Shown here: positions 1 to 12,200 of the stretch, one piece after another
Position numbering within the stretch: the stretch's first letter is position 1
Layout of the letters: each line of letters opens with the position of its first letter
DNA from: Theobroma cacao
Taxonomy: Eukaryota; Streptophyta; Magnoliopsida; Malvales; Malvaceae
Direction of reading: 5' to 3'
NCBI RefSeq assembly: GCF_000208745.1
Contig: NC_030858.1
Coordinates: 28,501,016-28,565,015 of the forward strand
DNA length: 64,000 nucleotides
Position numbers and translations under genes: made by a program
The notes under the pieces: generated by a model
The model's database searches: none
The model's input: the letters and a program-made list of their open reading frames with translations, nothing else
What the model was told of the DNA's origin: nothing

Positions 1-13
1 TTTTTAGCGTAAA

Positions 14-265
14 CCAATTTCACCAATTTCTATTTGTTATGATAATGAAGCAACTTTAGCAAGAGTGCATAGCCAAGTGTATAATGAAAAGTCTAGACAT
101 ATTAGATTAAGACATAGTTATGTCTAACAATTAATTTTTGATGGAGCAATCATTATAATTTTTGTGAGGTCTAATGAAAACATGGCAAATCCTTTAACGA
201 AAAATCTTGTTAGAGATATTGTAAATAAGACCTTAAAGAAGATAAGGCTCAAGCTTATAAATTGA
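14..265 (+). pseudogene. Copia polyprotein C-terminus (RNase H end)
   Basis: Translation from 14 reads the last 80 or so residues of a Ty1/copia polyprotein. It carries the RNase H signature CDN-E-A as YDNEAT, then the conserved KSRHIRLRHSYV block and the closing NMANPLTKNL block, and ends at a TGA at 263-265. RNase H removes the RNA template during reverse transcription in the cytoplasmic particle. One in-frame TAA follows HSYV, where functional relatives have Arg or Ser, and the first Cys of the CDN motif is Tyr here. The copy is therefore dead. The rest of the polyprotein lies to the left of the window. Confidence 0.8.
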
Positions 266-822
266 AAGTCACCCATGGTTAAAACTTGACTCAATGCTTG
301 GCATAACATCAAGTTTTAAGCTCAATGAAACAAAATACATTATTTGTATGTGGTTGCTATCACTATAATATGATATATTATATTCCATTCCAAGCAAAGT
401 TTTAAGTACTCGTAATGGTAAGGAAAATATGAGCTTTATTCTCTTAATAGACCTATAACATAAAATTGTTTGAATGATTTAGTTACAGAGAAATTTTTTT
501 TGGAATCTACCTATGTGAGTGCGAAGTGTAGTTGTTTCTAGGAGCTCATGAGCTTAGCTTTAATAACATTCATGAAAAGAGGATGCTGACGCATGGCCAT
601 AAAATTGTCATTGGATATTATGCATTCATTGGTATTAAAATCATTGTGTGAGATGTATACGATTAACTAAATGGAATACTTGATTCAAAGCATAGTCTAC
701 CATGCAATTTCAGTTAACTTTAACTCATTGTCTCTAAGTGAAGATTCAATGGGAAGACACATTCATTTATGCAATCAAAAATTATCAAAAATTTGGATTA
801 TTTTGAAAATAGTGGGAGATTG

Positions 823-2424
823 TGTTGTCTGTTTATTACATGTAAGTATACGTATTAAACAAGTAATATAGATAGTAAGTCTATAATTGTATCTCACAGA
901 GATTTGCTCTTAATTGTTTACTAAGTACTAAAATTATGACAAATCAATCTTGTTTAAGTAAATCTATTTCGTAAACAATTAATTAAAACTAAATTTAATT
1001 AGAAAACTAAACTAATTAATGAAAACTAAAAATTCACTAAAGAAAGGTAATAGATTAAAACTTAGGATTATGGGTTCATTCAACACTTCATTCAACACTA
1101 GTTTCTCTTATTATTTACATTCATGGGTGGTTTTACGAACCTAGAATCCAAATTATGCACAAGTCTCCATTGAGATGCTTATGCAAATACCTAACTTAAT
1201 TGGGTTACTATACGTTTATATAAATCAATTAAATAAAGTTCATTAAGCTAGTGTTTAAATGTTGCTGTGTATGGCAATTAGGCATATGTTTACCCTAATT
1301 ACGAATTAAATCACTTGAGTGACATTAACAGACACTGTTCAAATCTTAGTCTAATCTAAAATTACTTTGTTGAGTCTCATTTTGATTTACAAATCAGTTA
1401 ATTATTGGTCAGACAATTAAAAGCATTAAGAATATATTTGAATAAACAAAACTATACCCATTCATAGTAAATAAAAGAGAAACAAATATTCAAATTACAC
1501 GTTGAAATCCACTACAATCTTCAAAAAAGTAAATTAGTTCATAGTATCTAAAAAAAAAAATCAACCAAAGAAAATTAACCATTAATCAAAGTTAAAAAAA
1601 AAAAGAGAAAAACAAAAGTAGAGAGAAAAACTAATAGTTGAAACTTTATGATCTTGATTCTCTTTCAAATTCTCTTGCTTTCTTACTTTGTTTTAGGCTT
1701 TTTTTTTTTTCCAAAATAGTTGCTTGTTAACTCCCTCAAGAAACCTCTAAAAAAGGTTCTTCCAAAATCCTATCAAAAATTTATTTTTGGAAATCTGTCG
1801 AGTACTACGACCTTGGTTTCTCAAGTGCCGTGACCAAGTGCGCAACCTTCCCTCATTAGTGCTATGGCCTCATGCTCTCAGCTACAATATGGGACTTTGC
1901 AACATCAAGGCCCTGCAGCCTTGACCAACTCAAGTTTGTGGCTCTCATTCCTTATCTTGCCTTGTACAAAACTACAACAATCCAATCTTTTCGAATGTGA
2001 TTTTCACCTTAATTTTTCAGAACTAAGCAAAGTAGTAAACATGAAAATTGTAACCCTTTCTCTTAGCTTTCTATTGGCTTAAGAATTAAGTCAATTTGAC
2101 TATTGTTTCTTAAGTTATGCTCTAAACACTACAATATATACGAATAAAACCATCACCATACTTGCGCGATTTTTCATCAAGTAAGCCTTTGTCATCAAAT
2201 TTCTTAAAAAGCAATAACGAAGTCAACAATAATTATACTTAAAGTAATTTAGAACCAAATAATATAAAATAAAACAAAAAAAATTTAAATTAGACTAATC
2301 AACATGTAATCAAACTTAACTAAGAAAAACACCTAAAATATTAAAATCCAAGTATAAAATCTCAAAGACATAGTTACTTAAGTAGCAAAATGCGTCAAAA
2401 TAACTTTATATAACAGAGTTTTTA
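823..2424 (-). repeat. Athila-type LTR, probably solo, inside a copia LTR
   Basis: This block is a diverged relative of the LTRs at 51215-52635 and 60215-61650. Shared landmarks in the same order are the TGT start, the 'tttactaagtactaaaattat' stretch near 920, the 'caattaaaagcattaagaat' stretch near 1420 and the A-rich tail near 2400. GATTG occurs at 818-822 just before it and at 2425-2429 just after it, fitting a 5-bp target duplication. Removing the insert restores a normal copia LTR start. The right terminus is not a clean CA, so the exact end is uncertain by about 10 bases. No coding potential was found, which fits a solo LTR. By comparison with the 51-61 kb element it is oriented on the - strand. 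Confidence 0.6.
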
Positions 2425-2427
2425 GAT

Positions 2428-3643
2428 TGTTGGATATTTTCATCAATAATGAATGTGGGAAACAATCCCACATTGGAAAAACAAAAGAAAAAAAAAGTTA
2501 TTATAGTTGGATTTTAGTAGGCAATGGATCGTGGATGGGCTTTTTGAGCTTAGTGGGCTTCAATTTAATTAAATTTAATATTTAATTAATGTTAATGGCA
2601 CCTCAAAATGATTTTTTAATTTTTTGTTCATAGATAACTGTAACGAATGAAAATAGATAGAACAATTATATTTTGTGGCACTTAAAAATAATTTTTTAAT
2701 TTTTTGTCAATAGATAACTGTAACGGTTGGAAATAGATAGAATAATTATATTTGTGGTTTGAAAAATAATTATGTTTGCTAGTTACCAACAGATATAACT
2801 ACTAAAAACAGACAAAAACAAATTCTGTTTGAAATAGATATAAATAGATTTTGTCTAAAATAGATAGAAACAGATTGTGTCTGAAACGGATATAATTGTG
2901 TTTATTGGAAAATTATCTCGATTGCCTATAAATAAAACCCTTCTCTGAAACAAAAAAGACATAGAAAAATAAAAACAAATTCTGTCTGAAACAGATGTAA
3001 TTATGTCTGTTGGAAAACTGTCTCGAATACTTATAAATAAAACCCTCCTTTGAAACAAAAAATAACATTCCTTTCCTTTTTTTCAATATTTTTTTAGATT
3101 TTCTTCTATATCATTTTACTGGATAATATTGCCATACATCAGTGAATGTTTAGTGGATTAACTTCATCAGTGTAAAATGTAGTCAATCACTAGGTTTCAT
3201 TGTATCCTCGAGGATTAACGGCTATGTCTGTGGTTTGAAAAATAATTATGTATGTTGCTACTTATTAAAAACAAACAAACAGACTCTGTCTAAAACAGAC
3301 AAAAACAGATTTTCTTTGAAATAGATACAATTGTGTTTGTTGAAAAATTATTTCGATTGCCTATAAATAAAAAACTCATTTGAAACAAAAAAGACAAGGA
3401 AAAAACATTCCCTTCCTTTCTTTGGAATATTTTCTAGATTTTTTATATGTCATTTTACTGTAAAAAATCATATAAAAGTCTAGATAATCTTACCATACAT
3501 TTATTGGTGTTATTGTATTCTCAAGGTTGATTGCTTGTAACCTTTTTGCACACAATCAGTGGAGGCGAACAAAACCGTAAAGACAATGATACTGTTACAT
3601 GTCTTGAAGCCATTTTGATAGTCTCCAATTCGATGATCTAACA
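2428..3643 (+). repeat. Copia 3' LTR with triplicated promoter module
   Basis: This is the LTR of the element that ends at the left of the window. It starts TGTTGG and ends TAACA. At 2452-2474 a perfect 9-bp inverted repeat (AATGTGGGA, loop AACAA, TCCCACATT) forms a hairpin typical of several plant copia LTRs. The middle and right thirds consist of repeats of one module: a run of AAACAGA-type units, then 'ttggaaaa-ttatctcga', then TATAAATA and 'aaac'. The module is present three times, with TATA boxes at 2927, 3032 and 3362. Confidence 0.65.
2890..3375 (+). promoter_or_regulatory. Three LTR promoter modules with TATAAATA boxes
   Basis: TATAAATA occurs at 2927-2934, 3032-3039 and 3362-3369, each time preceded by a 'ttg-aaaa-t-t-tcga' block and followed by 'aaaa' and 'tgaaacaaaaaa'. 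The spacing is 105 and 330 bases. Plant copia promoters sit in the LTR U3 region, so these are good candidates for duplicated core promoters. Whether any is active cannot be judged from sequence. Confidence 0.5.
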
Positions 3644-5159
3644 ATTTATATAAATTATTTAATTATAATTATTATACAATATTATTATTAACTACAATAT
3701 CTAGTTAAGAGTTATATTATAATATTGTTACTTAGATAGAGTTAAACTATAAATAAAATTAAAATTAACTTTATATATAAGTTAGATTTTTTAATACACA
3801 TTTGAAATTTATAAAACTTATAGAGTTAATGTAACACATGACGAAATCACCTTTTTAAAAAAAAAAACAGATGACAAATAAAAATAACACAATATGAACA
3901 TAATATAAAATTGAAAAAAAAAGTTTAAAAGGCAAATTTAAACCGTAAAAAGCTTCAAAATTTTCATCAACAGACTAAGAAAAAGATAGCCATGAACAAA
4001 AAACAAAAAGAAAAGACCATAAGCTGAAAGTCTGGAGAATGAAAATGCCAAAATCTTGTAATATACAGCTAAAATTGAGAACAGAGATGAACTGTAATTG
4101 AAAATAGAAACAGAAATCGAAAACTTCAAAAGACAAAACTAAGCAACTTAAACCGTTTTAAAAGTTGAAAGAAAATTTAGAGCAAATTTCTAAAAGTTAC
4201 ATCTAACGTAATTAGAATTGAAGCCAAAAATAGAGATCCTAAATTCCTTATGGATCTTCAAAAAAATAAAGAAATCAAAACCACAACCTCCAAAACAATA
4301 TTTCATCAAAACTAATTATTTTTTTCTTTGCTCTGAAAAACTGAGCAGAAGCCAAAGAACCTCCTACACAGGGGCGGAGCGTCCCATGACCCTTCCAAAT
4401 TTTTTAAAACTTTTTATATATTATATATATATTTTTAATGATTCTTTTAAAATAATATTTTATTAAATAATTATTATAAATAAAAAAAATAAAATGATCT
4501 GGACAACTGCTCTATAAAAATTTTAAAATTTTTTATTTATTATATATATATTCCTCCAATTATTTGATGAAATTGGAATCAGATAGTATATTGCTAATTA
4601 TCATACAAATTCTAACTCAGTATGCTAACCCTATCAAATTTAAAAAAATAAAATTGAATCTACTAACCAAACTTATTAAGTCTTAATATAAATCTAAACC
4701 TATTATAAAATATTATATTTTAACAGTTCATGCCAATAGCCTATCATAACATATTATATCTTAATAATTCAACATAATAACCTATATGTTAATTACCAAT
4801 TTAAGAAGTAAATAAAAAAAAATAAGAAGAGAGCTTTGTTAAAAAACTACACATTTCGTATAGAACACACAAGGTAAAAAGCAATTCATTTGAGCTTGAA
4901 AAATTATTTTCTTCTACTTTTGCGTCTAAAGAATGAGAGAAACTCCTTTCATAATTTTGTTTGGTTATATATATATATATATATATATAATTTCGTTATT
5001 ACTGTTAATATGTATTTTTTTTAAATATTTAATGTCTTTTAAATTTTATTTAATCTTTTTAAATGATTGAAAATTAAATTATATATAATTTTTTTAATTA
5101 TTTAGTATTTTTTTTGTTTGACCCATTTTAGAAATGTTCTAATTTCACCCCTACTTTAG
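3644..5159. other. AT-rich spacer; possible hAT-like MITE at 4373-5157
   Basis: No gene is visible. The stretch is very AT-rich with many A and T runs. At 4373 the sequence GGGGCGGAGC followed by 'gacccttccaaattttttaaaa' resembles the left end of a common plant hAT-type MITE. Near 5145-5157 TTTCACCCCTAC could be a decayed right end. The two ends match only over about eight bases and I see no clear target duplication, so the MITE call is weak. A TA microsatellite lies at 4967-4989. Confidence 0.3.
4967..4989. repeat. TA microsatellite
   Basis: About eleven TA units in AT-rich spacer. Confidence 0.8.
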
Positions 5160-5285
5160 AAACCAAAAAGAAGAAAGAAAAGCCAGGAGAAAAAAGTGAG
5201 GAAGCAAAAAAAACTCTTCTAGATAATGAGAGACGAGCAAAGTCTCTCACCAATGCTTCCCTGGGTATGGAGAATCGAGCCATTT

Positions 5286-5293
5286 TGACGTCA
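5286..5293. promoter_or_regulatory. Palindromic TGACGTCA (bZIP C-box) upstream of ZTP29
   Basis: TGACGTCA is the perfect palindromic site for plant bZIP factors of the TGA/C-box type. It lies about 980 bases upstream of the ZTP29 start codon. Seen: the palindrome. Inferred: any regulatory role. Confidence 0.3.
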
Positions 5294-5734
5294 AGAAACC
5301 AAAATACAGCAGGGAAAGCCTAACGATTTTGTTTTTTGATTTTAAGAAGTTTTCCCTTCCCAGCCTTGTGCACGTACCGGCAGAAAAGATACCCAGATCA
5401 AGCCCAATTAAAATAACCCCTAACATCAGCTCAAGTAAATCAATCCTTGTAAACCAATAAAAATTATTCTCTCAAATCTATAACATACTCCAGCTTTAGT
5501 CACTTCGTGGCTCTCTTTGGTTTGACACGAGGCGTTACCAATTTAGGAAGAGCTTGATGAGTAGGAATACTTGCATGAGTAGAAAAAAGATTTGGTAGTG
5601 GGTAGAGATATTAAGAGTCATTTGAATGTGAAAAAATATTTAAAACGTCCCTTGAGTACAATTTTAGTAATAATAATCCAAAGTCCATTTAACAATTAAT
5701 TGCCAAATGTCAGCAGATAGGAGTCCAATAGAGT

Positions 5735-5744
5735 GACACGTGTC
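5735..5744. promoter_or_regulatory. Palindromic G-box GACACGTGTC upstream of ZTP29
   Basis: The 10-base palindrome contains CACGTG, the G-box bound by bZIP and bHLH factors; ACACGTGT is also an ABRE-type core. It is about 540 bases upstream of the ZTP29 ATG. I looked for the zinc-deficiency element (RTGTCGACAY) bound by bZIP19/23 between 5160 and 6276 and saw none. Confidence 0.4.
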
Positions 5745-6276
5745 AACTAAAGGCAGCCATTCAAAACAGTTAGTCTGGGGCAAGGATTAAGCAAGAGGTA
5801 GATGGGCCTTAGAAGGGCCGGCAGTCAGCCCTACCCTTTTCTGAGCTTTGAGTCGTAATAAGGGTAGGAGAGAAAGGAATCCAACAAATCAAAAATGCAA
5901 GCAGCTGCATAAGACAATGGGTTGACGTTAGGTATAGACTGTAGAGCAAGAAAATGGTCGTTAATACTTAACACCCTCATGCCCCTGCCTCAACTTGATT
6001 AGCATTCTATTTCTTCAACCTCTCTATCAATTCATCTCTTTCTTTTTCTGCAATTATTCTTTCTCTATTGCTTTATTTGCGTGTCTGTCCTTCACAATTA
6101 CTCATTATTATTATTCTTATCTTCCTAAGCATATGTTTCTGGGTAGTTGCTAGTCAATTTCAGTCCAAACCCACCAAAGCCTTCCAAGAATTATCAATCT
6201 CCACTACCAATTTCAACTCCTTTTTACTTCGCTTTTTTTTTTGGGAGTGAAGCAATAGAGAGAAGCAAGATTTTCC

Positions 6277-9200
6277 ATGGATTCTCAGGTGATGGTGGCG
6301 CTTGCTCTCTCACTTGTTGGTGGATTCAGTACTTCTCTAGGTCAGATAACAAGTCTTTTTTTTTTCACCTAATTTTGCCCCATTTATTATAAGCTTTGGG
6401 AAATGATAAACCTTTAATTGTTTGTTTGTGATATATGTGCTGTCTGGATACTTTCTATATTTGTTTTAGCCTTTGTCTGTGCGCGTGTGTGTGTGTGTGT
6501 GAGAGTGTGCTAGTTATGTTTTCGAATTTTTAGATAAATTTCTTCTATGTGATAAAGCAATTATACTTTTTTAGAACTGTATTGACCATCACAACAATGC
6601 TTCTAATGTTTGTTTTCTGGATTTTATCAGAAAGTGAAAAGAATATACCTAATAATAGCAAAGAAATAATTAGATGGCTGTGAGCTAAAAACTACTCCTG
6701 CGAAAAGATACAGACCTAGTGTGTAGTCCAGGCTAGTTTTGGTGTATCATTTAACCAGACATTTTCATGCAGAGAATATTCCTCTTGAATTTACAAGCAG
6801 AGAGTTTCCTATATTAAGATTTTATAAAAGTTTTAACTTTTAAACAAGTTAACACATGCTCTTATTGGTTAATTTTCCATAGTGAGATCTTAAAATTGAT
6901 AGTTTGTGATATAGGTGGTGTACAATGACAAAGAATGTTAGAGACCATCCCTGTTTATTGCAGGAAACCTTGCTGTCTTGTGGTAAAGGAGAAAAAAAGA
7001 ATAGATAGCTGATACCAGATAGGAGTCAGATTAACCTCTAGCATTGATAGTTATCTGGCCAGGTTTAGGTACCTGATATCTTGTAGCAAATGAGGTGATT
7101 TATTGTTGGGTATTTTATCTCAAATATCACTATTTGTTTAGTTAACAACATCATGACGTTATACTTTGAAATTTTGTAGTTAATTTTAATGCTTAAGCAT
7201 AAAGCAATATGTTATTATCATTGAGTGTATAACATTCCTTTTCTTCATAACTTAGTTATTTGGTGGTCATTTTAATACAATAAGAATTATATGCAATTAG
7301 TTGCAGAAAAGTTTTGCTCTTTACTCTAACAGCATATCCTCCATCATGGAACAGGTGCTCTTTTTGTTATTCTTAATCAAGCTCCCAATTTAAAAATGCT
7401 TGGGCTTTTACAGGTAATGCCACAAGGTCTGGTTCCAATGCAGAAAGCTCAAATCTTTTATTACTTCCTCATCTTCTTTATTCATCCAGACTATCAATTA
7501 CTTGGATGCCATATGACAAATGGCAAATTTGAATGCTAAAAGTTCGTTCTTAAATTTTTATTTTTGAATTTTTTGGGTACTCACTTTTGCATACTGCTAA
7601 TGATTAATAATTGAGTAAATTTTTTGATTTTATCTTTTGCAAAAGAGATTTATGAAATTTTAAAGATTTTAATTCAGTAAGAGTTAAAAACAAGATGTAT
7701 AAAAAGAACTTTAACTAGCATAGGCTAGTTTAGACAAATAATAAAAAGTTTTAAAAAATATACATTCAGTCGGTTCTAGATATTTAACATTTTTAACTAT
7801 TTTTCATTGAAAATATTCTTTTTAACTGATCTCGAAGTAACATAACCAAACACATTAAAAAAATTTTAAATTATCAAAAGTTTTCAATGTGTAACAAACA
7901 ACATCTTGTTTTTCAATGAATCTTTTGTTAAAGGATTCTACAGCGGAACATTTGTTGGGATGATTTTTATTTGCTTAGCTGCTAAGGTTTTTCCCTTACA
8001 TTATTGTAAGTCCTTCTCAGTTATAATTTCCCAGTTTATATTTATTTAATCATAGAATGCTAGGCAACATTTAAAAAATCTGTTAAAGTTAGAGCCTTCT
8101 GTATATTGACCTTTTCTCTTTTGTTTCAAGAAGTCGAGAGATTTTATTCAGATATCTTGTCTAATACCCTGGTGTCTTCTTCATGCAGGGTTTTGCTGCA
8201 GGTCTAATGTTGAGCATATCATTCCTTGATTTGGCTCATAATGCTATGAACTCGATAGGGTTCTTAAAAGGCAACTTATGGGTTAGCTATATCTTATCAG
8301 TTTTATTCTAATTACCATGCACAACCTCTATGTCATGATCCTTTTGTATTTTCTCTGAAGCTAATTTCTAGTTCTTCAATGGTGCAGTTTTTTGCTGGTG
8401 TTATCTTCTTTGCTGTGGTTGCCAATTTTATACCAGAACCAATACTTTCTCAGAGTTCTGAGGTGAAAAGCAAAAAGGTTTGGATGATATTATTAATGTG
8501 TTATATTACTGCATGATTTTTCCAAGTTGGCATGTGATGCACCTGAATTTAGCCAAAAATGTTGAATGGTGTATTAATGGCTTGATATTGCTCTTGAGAG
8601 CAGAAAAACAGTGATGAAGGGGGCAAGGACATGATGAAAAAGCATCGTCGCCAGGTTTTATTTAGTGGAATTATTACAGCAATAGGTAAAACTGTCTTTT
8701 AGACATGTTTCAAATCTATTGCTATACCAATTATGCATACTTGATGGCAAACAATTCGTGAAATTGGCCATTATAGTTCATTATTTCAATGCCTATTTGA
8801 CTGATATAGCTTCAAGTAAAGGGCATAGGCATCTTTCAAAAAAAAAAAAAGTAAAGGGCACAGGCTTTATTATCTAATATTATCAAATCTTATGTGGTCA
8901 ATGATAACTTATAAAATTCCATTCTTGTTTTCATACATGATTTTCGATACCTGAAGGCTGTTTATGAGTTATTTTTCTGCTGGATTAGGAAAGCACAGAG
9001 TGAATTGTTTGGTACTTGCTACCATATCTTTGATTGCTTTTAGTTTGTGGCGTAAATTTATTTTGTGCTGAAAGATGCTTGATTTAACTTGTGATTCTGA
9101 GTAAGGCTTACTATTACATTCTTCCTCTGCTTTAAAAATTGTATTATTAATGGTTTTAGGGAAACTTGGTTGCTCGAATATTGTACTTAAAGTTTCAACA

Positions 9201-12200
9201 ATTTGTATTAATCAAGGGATGGAGATCTAAAAATACAACTTGGTTGCTTGAATATTTCTATATAAAGTTTCGATAATTTTTATTATGAAGGGATTGGAGA
9301 TCTAAAACTCTAACTTGATTGCTCAAATATTAATATATAAAGTTTTGAAAATTTGTATTAATCAAGGGATAAATCTAAAATCTAAGCTCTTGTTGGTTCC
9401 TTTAATTTGGTCTAGCCTTTTGCTTTTTACTAACCGTAAGAAGTGCTCATATCTGGCAGGCATAAGCTTGCATAATTTTCCAGAGGGGATGGCAGTTTTC
9501 CTTGGATCCATGAAGGTAGTCCTAACCCACTTTATTCACTGTGCAAATATTTATTTAAATTTATCACAGGGGATGTTCTACAACTAAAATGTGTTGAGAT
9601 TGAAGCAAGAATAGCTTAACTTACCTTTCTCATCTAATTAGCTGGTTAATTTAGCGGCTATTTGCTTTTCTTTTCTTTTGTTTTTTTTTTTCAAACTCCA
9701 GAAGTAGTTTTCTTGAATGATAATTTTACGTTTTAATGGTTATCAGTGGTTCTTGGCATTTTGAATGCTTTATCCTTAAATGTTACTGGCTTAAAGACCA
9801 TTATTCTTTAGTGATTTTTCTATGATTTTAAATTATTGATGTGCCAAGGATGATGATTGAATTATTCACTATTTGATTTGAATCTACTCCATAGAACCTC
9901 TTTGTTTGGATTGAGTTGATTCTGTAGCCAATCAAAACCCCTACCCCCCTCAACTGCCCTCCAGAAAGAAAAGTGAAATGCTACCATGCCTATTGATATA
10001 CGATGGCGTGTAACTTATTGTTTCATGGAAGTAATTTCAATACATAATTCAACAAGTTGGAACATACTTCTAATTGGAAAGAAATGCTGGTTCTAAAATA
10101 CTACATTATATTTTAAGGGAATATCTTCTTGATACTAGCAAACTTGTTGGTTACTATGCTGCATTCATGTTGGCTAGTAGAAGTTTCTTATTTACTGTAG
10201 GAATCTTGGTTTGATATATAGTTCTTATCAAGAGCCCCTGATCTTTTAGATGTATGCTAATGAAACTCTTTGCTTGCCTATATGTGTCTCTTGTAGGGCC
10301 TTCGTGTTGGTTTTAATTTGGCTTTGGCCATTGCTTTGCATAACATCCCAGAGGTACATTTCTTAAATCCATTATTTTTTAAAATTGGCGTTGAAAGCAA
10401 CCCACTTAAATTGCTGGTTCCCAGTTTAACTAGTTCAACATAAAATATGTTTTCTTATTGCAAAAATATATTGAATATGGTAATGATGACAACAATGTGC
10501 ATTTTGGTTGATGTTTTAATAATTGATTCATCAACTACCAGGGCAAGGTTTATGTCTCATCACTTGCAAAAAAAATTTATAATCTGGTTTTAATGAACAG
10601 GAACCAGTATCACAGGGTTGACCTCTTTGTAAAGGGGTTCCAGGCCTTACAAGTTGCCTGGTCAACCAGTTGAACTGGCCAGAATGGTCTGAATTTCAGG
10701 AAACTGCTTAAATTCTGTTAACTGCTGCTTACGCATACTAGGTTTCTTGGATGGATGTTGTATGGAAAATTAGGCTGCGTTTCTTAAATCAGTTTATGCA
10801 TGCATGTTGAAATATTTCATAAATTGGTCAAACCTGAATTGGTTATGCATATGCTAGCAATCTTCTGATAGATAAATATAATCAGAGAGTAAGTATTTTG
10901 TTGTTTAACATCTTGATGGTCATTTTACAGGGTGTTGCTGTTGCTCTTCCTGTTTATTTTGCTACCCAAAGGTGAGAATTTGTTGAGACATTGATCAGTT
11001 CAGCTTCTTGGAAATCCGTGTTCAGGGCCCCAAAGTGGACACTCAAATGGTTAGAATTAAGGACTTTCAACTTGGAGGTCATAGGTCTGAATTTTGGGGA
11101 GGGAAGATGGGGTTTGTGGAATGGGAGAGAGTTACCTCCCTTTGTGGATCTCAAACTTCTAGCAAATAGATTAATGGTGAAAAAGGAAAGGAAAATGATA
11201 TGTTTTTTCATTTAATTTTTTTCTTCTGCCCTCTGGTAAGTATAATAGGCTGCCAAAAGATTTTGCTTGGTGCAGTGTGAAAGAAGTGGTACTGGAGGTT
11301 CATACCAGTGGCAATGATTGTGGAAAAATGTCTGTAAGTGTAAGGGTTGGCAATGTGATGTATAGATGGTGGTCTTAGGTAAAACGCTGGTTGTAAGGAG
11401 GCACTAATATTGATTTTACCTGGAGGTTCTGGAGTGATGGTGGTGATATTACAGATGATAGTGCAGGTGGTAATGCCAGTGTTGGAGATGATGGTTGTGG
11501 TTAGGTGCTAAATTGTATTGCAAGGATGGTGATGAAATTCTCATAATTGACAGTACTGTATGTGTGTCTATGAAATAGTTTGTGTTGATGATTGGAGTAG
11601 TAAACTTCTTAAGTTCTGTGTTCGTAACTTTGCTTTTTCTCAGGCCTACCTTATTGTTTTTGACTTCATCAAGTACTGTTGTTGGGGAAGGAATTTCAAA
11701 ATGGTCCTTTGGGTGTAATTCAACCGTTCTTGTTTATTGGGTGGATCATTACAAGCTTTTTCCATCCATTCTACAGTCATCCAGGCATGGCAGTATGTAG
11801 ATCTCCTGCCATGATAATTGGATTATGTTGCCTGTTCTGTCACAGGCATTAGCATTGTGAGATTGTTGGATGAACTCTTTTAATGCTTTTAAAGTGGTCT
11901 TTCCTTTTGTAACTATGTAAACGAGTTAGAACTTATTCGTATGATGAAATTGTTAACTGGTTGGTTTGGATTCATTTGTCAGCAAGTGGCAGGCATTCAA
12001 ATTGGCAACGCTTTCTGGTTTTGCTGAGCCACTTGGTGTTGTAATTGTTGGTAAGTGAACAGCCTTTTCTTGAAGTACCAGAAAAAGATAAGATAGTGAA
12101 AAAATAGAACTAAAACGAAACAATTCACCTTGTAGAAAGAAAACTAGAACAAAGAAAAGGTTGTCTTTTGAAGAAACGTGAAGTCTATAAGTGAAATGCT

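Larger units (their letters stand above)
1..3643 (+). mobile_element. 3' end of a Ty1/copia element, split by an LTR insertion
   Basis: The left edge of the window enters a copia element near the end of its polyprotein (14-265). After about 550 bases of untranslated sequence comes a purine-rich tract AGTGGGAG at 811-818, the usual copia polypurine tract, followed by ATTGTTGGATATT once the insertion at 823-2424 is removed. That joined junction is the standard copia tract-plus-LTR start (TGTTGG). The LTR then runs to CTAACA at 3643. The 5' part of the element lies outside the window, so the target-site duplication and LTR pair cannot be checked. Seen: polyprotein tail, purine tract and TG...CA ends. 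Inferred: one element, interrupted once. Confidence 0.75.
5160..6276 (+). promoter_or_regulatory. ZTP29 promoter and 5' leader
   Basis: Base composition changes here from TE-like AT-rich to mixed sequence. It holds two bZIP-type palindromes (5286, 5735) and, from about 6000, a pyrimidine-rich stretch ('ttcttcaacctctctatcaa') typical of a plant 5' untranslated leader. I could not fix a TATA box or the transcription start. No separate gene is supported in it. Confidence 0.45.

Noticed and set aside
5225..5290. Short - strand frame starting MARFSIPREALVRDFARL as a possible truncated divergent gene
   Set aside because: Only about 40 codons, no second exon or domain, ends in low-complexity Phe-rich sequence.
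11230..11560. GT/GGT-rich stretch in ZTP29 intron 8 as a possible extra exon
   Set aside because: Exons 8 and 9 join exactly in frame across it and complete the conserved protein without extra residues.
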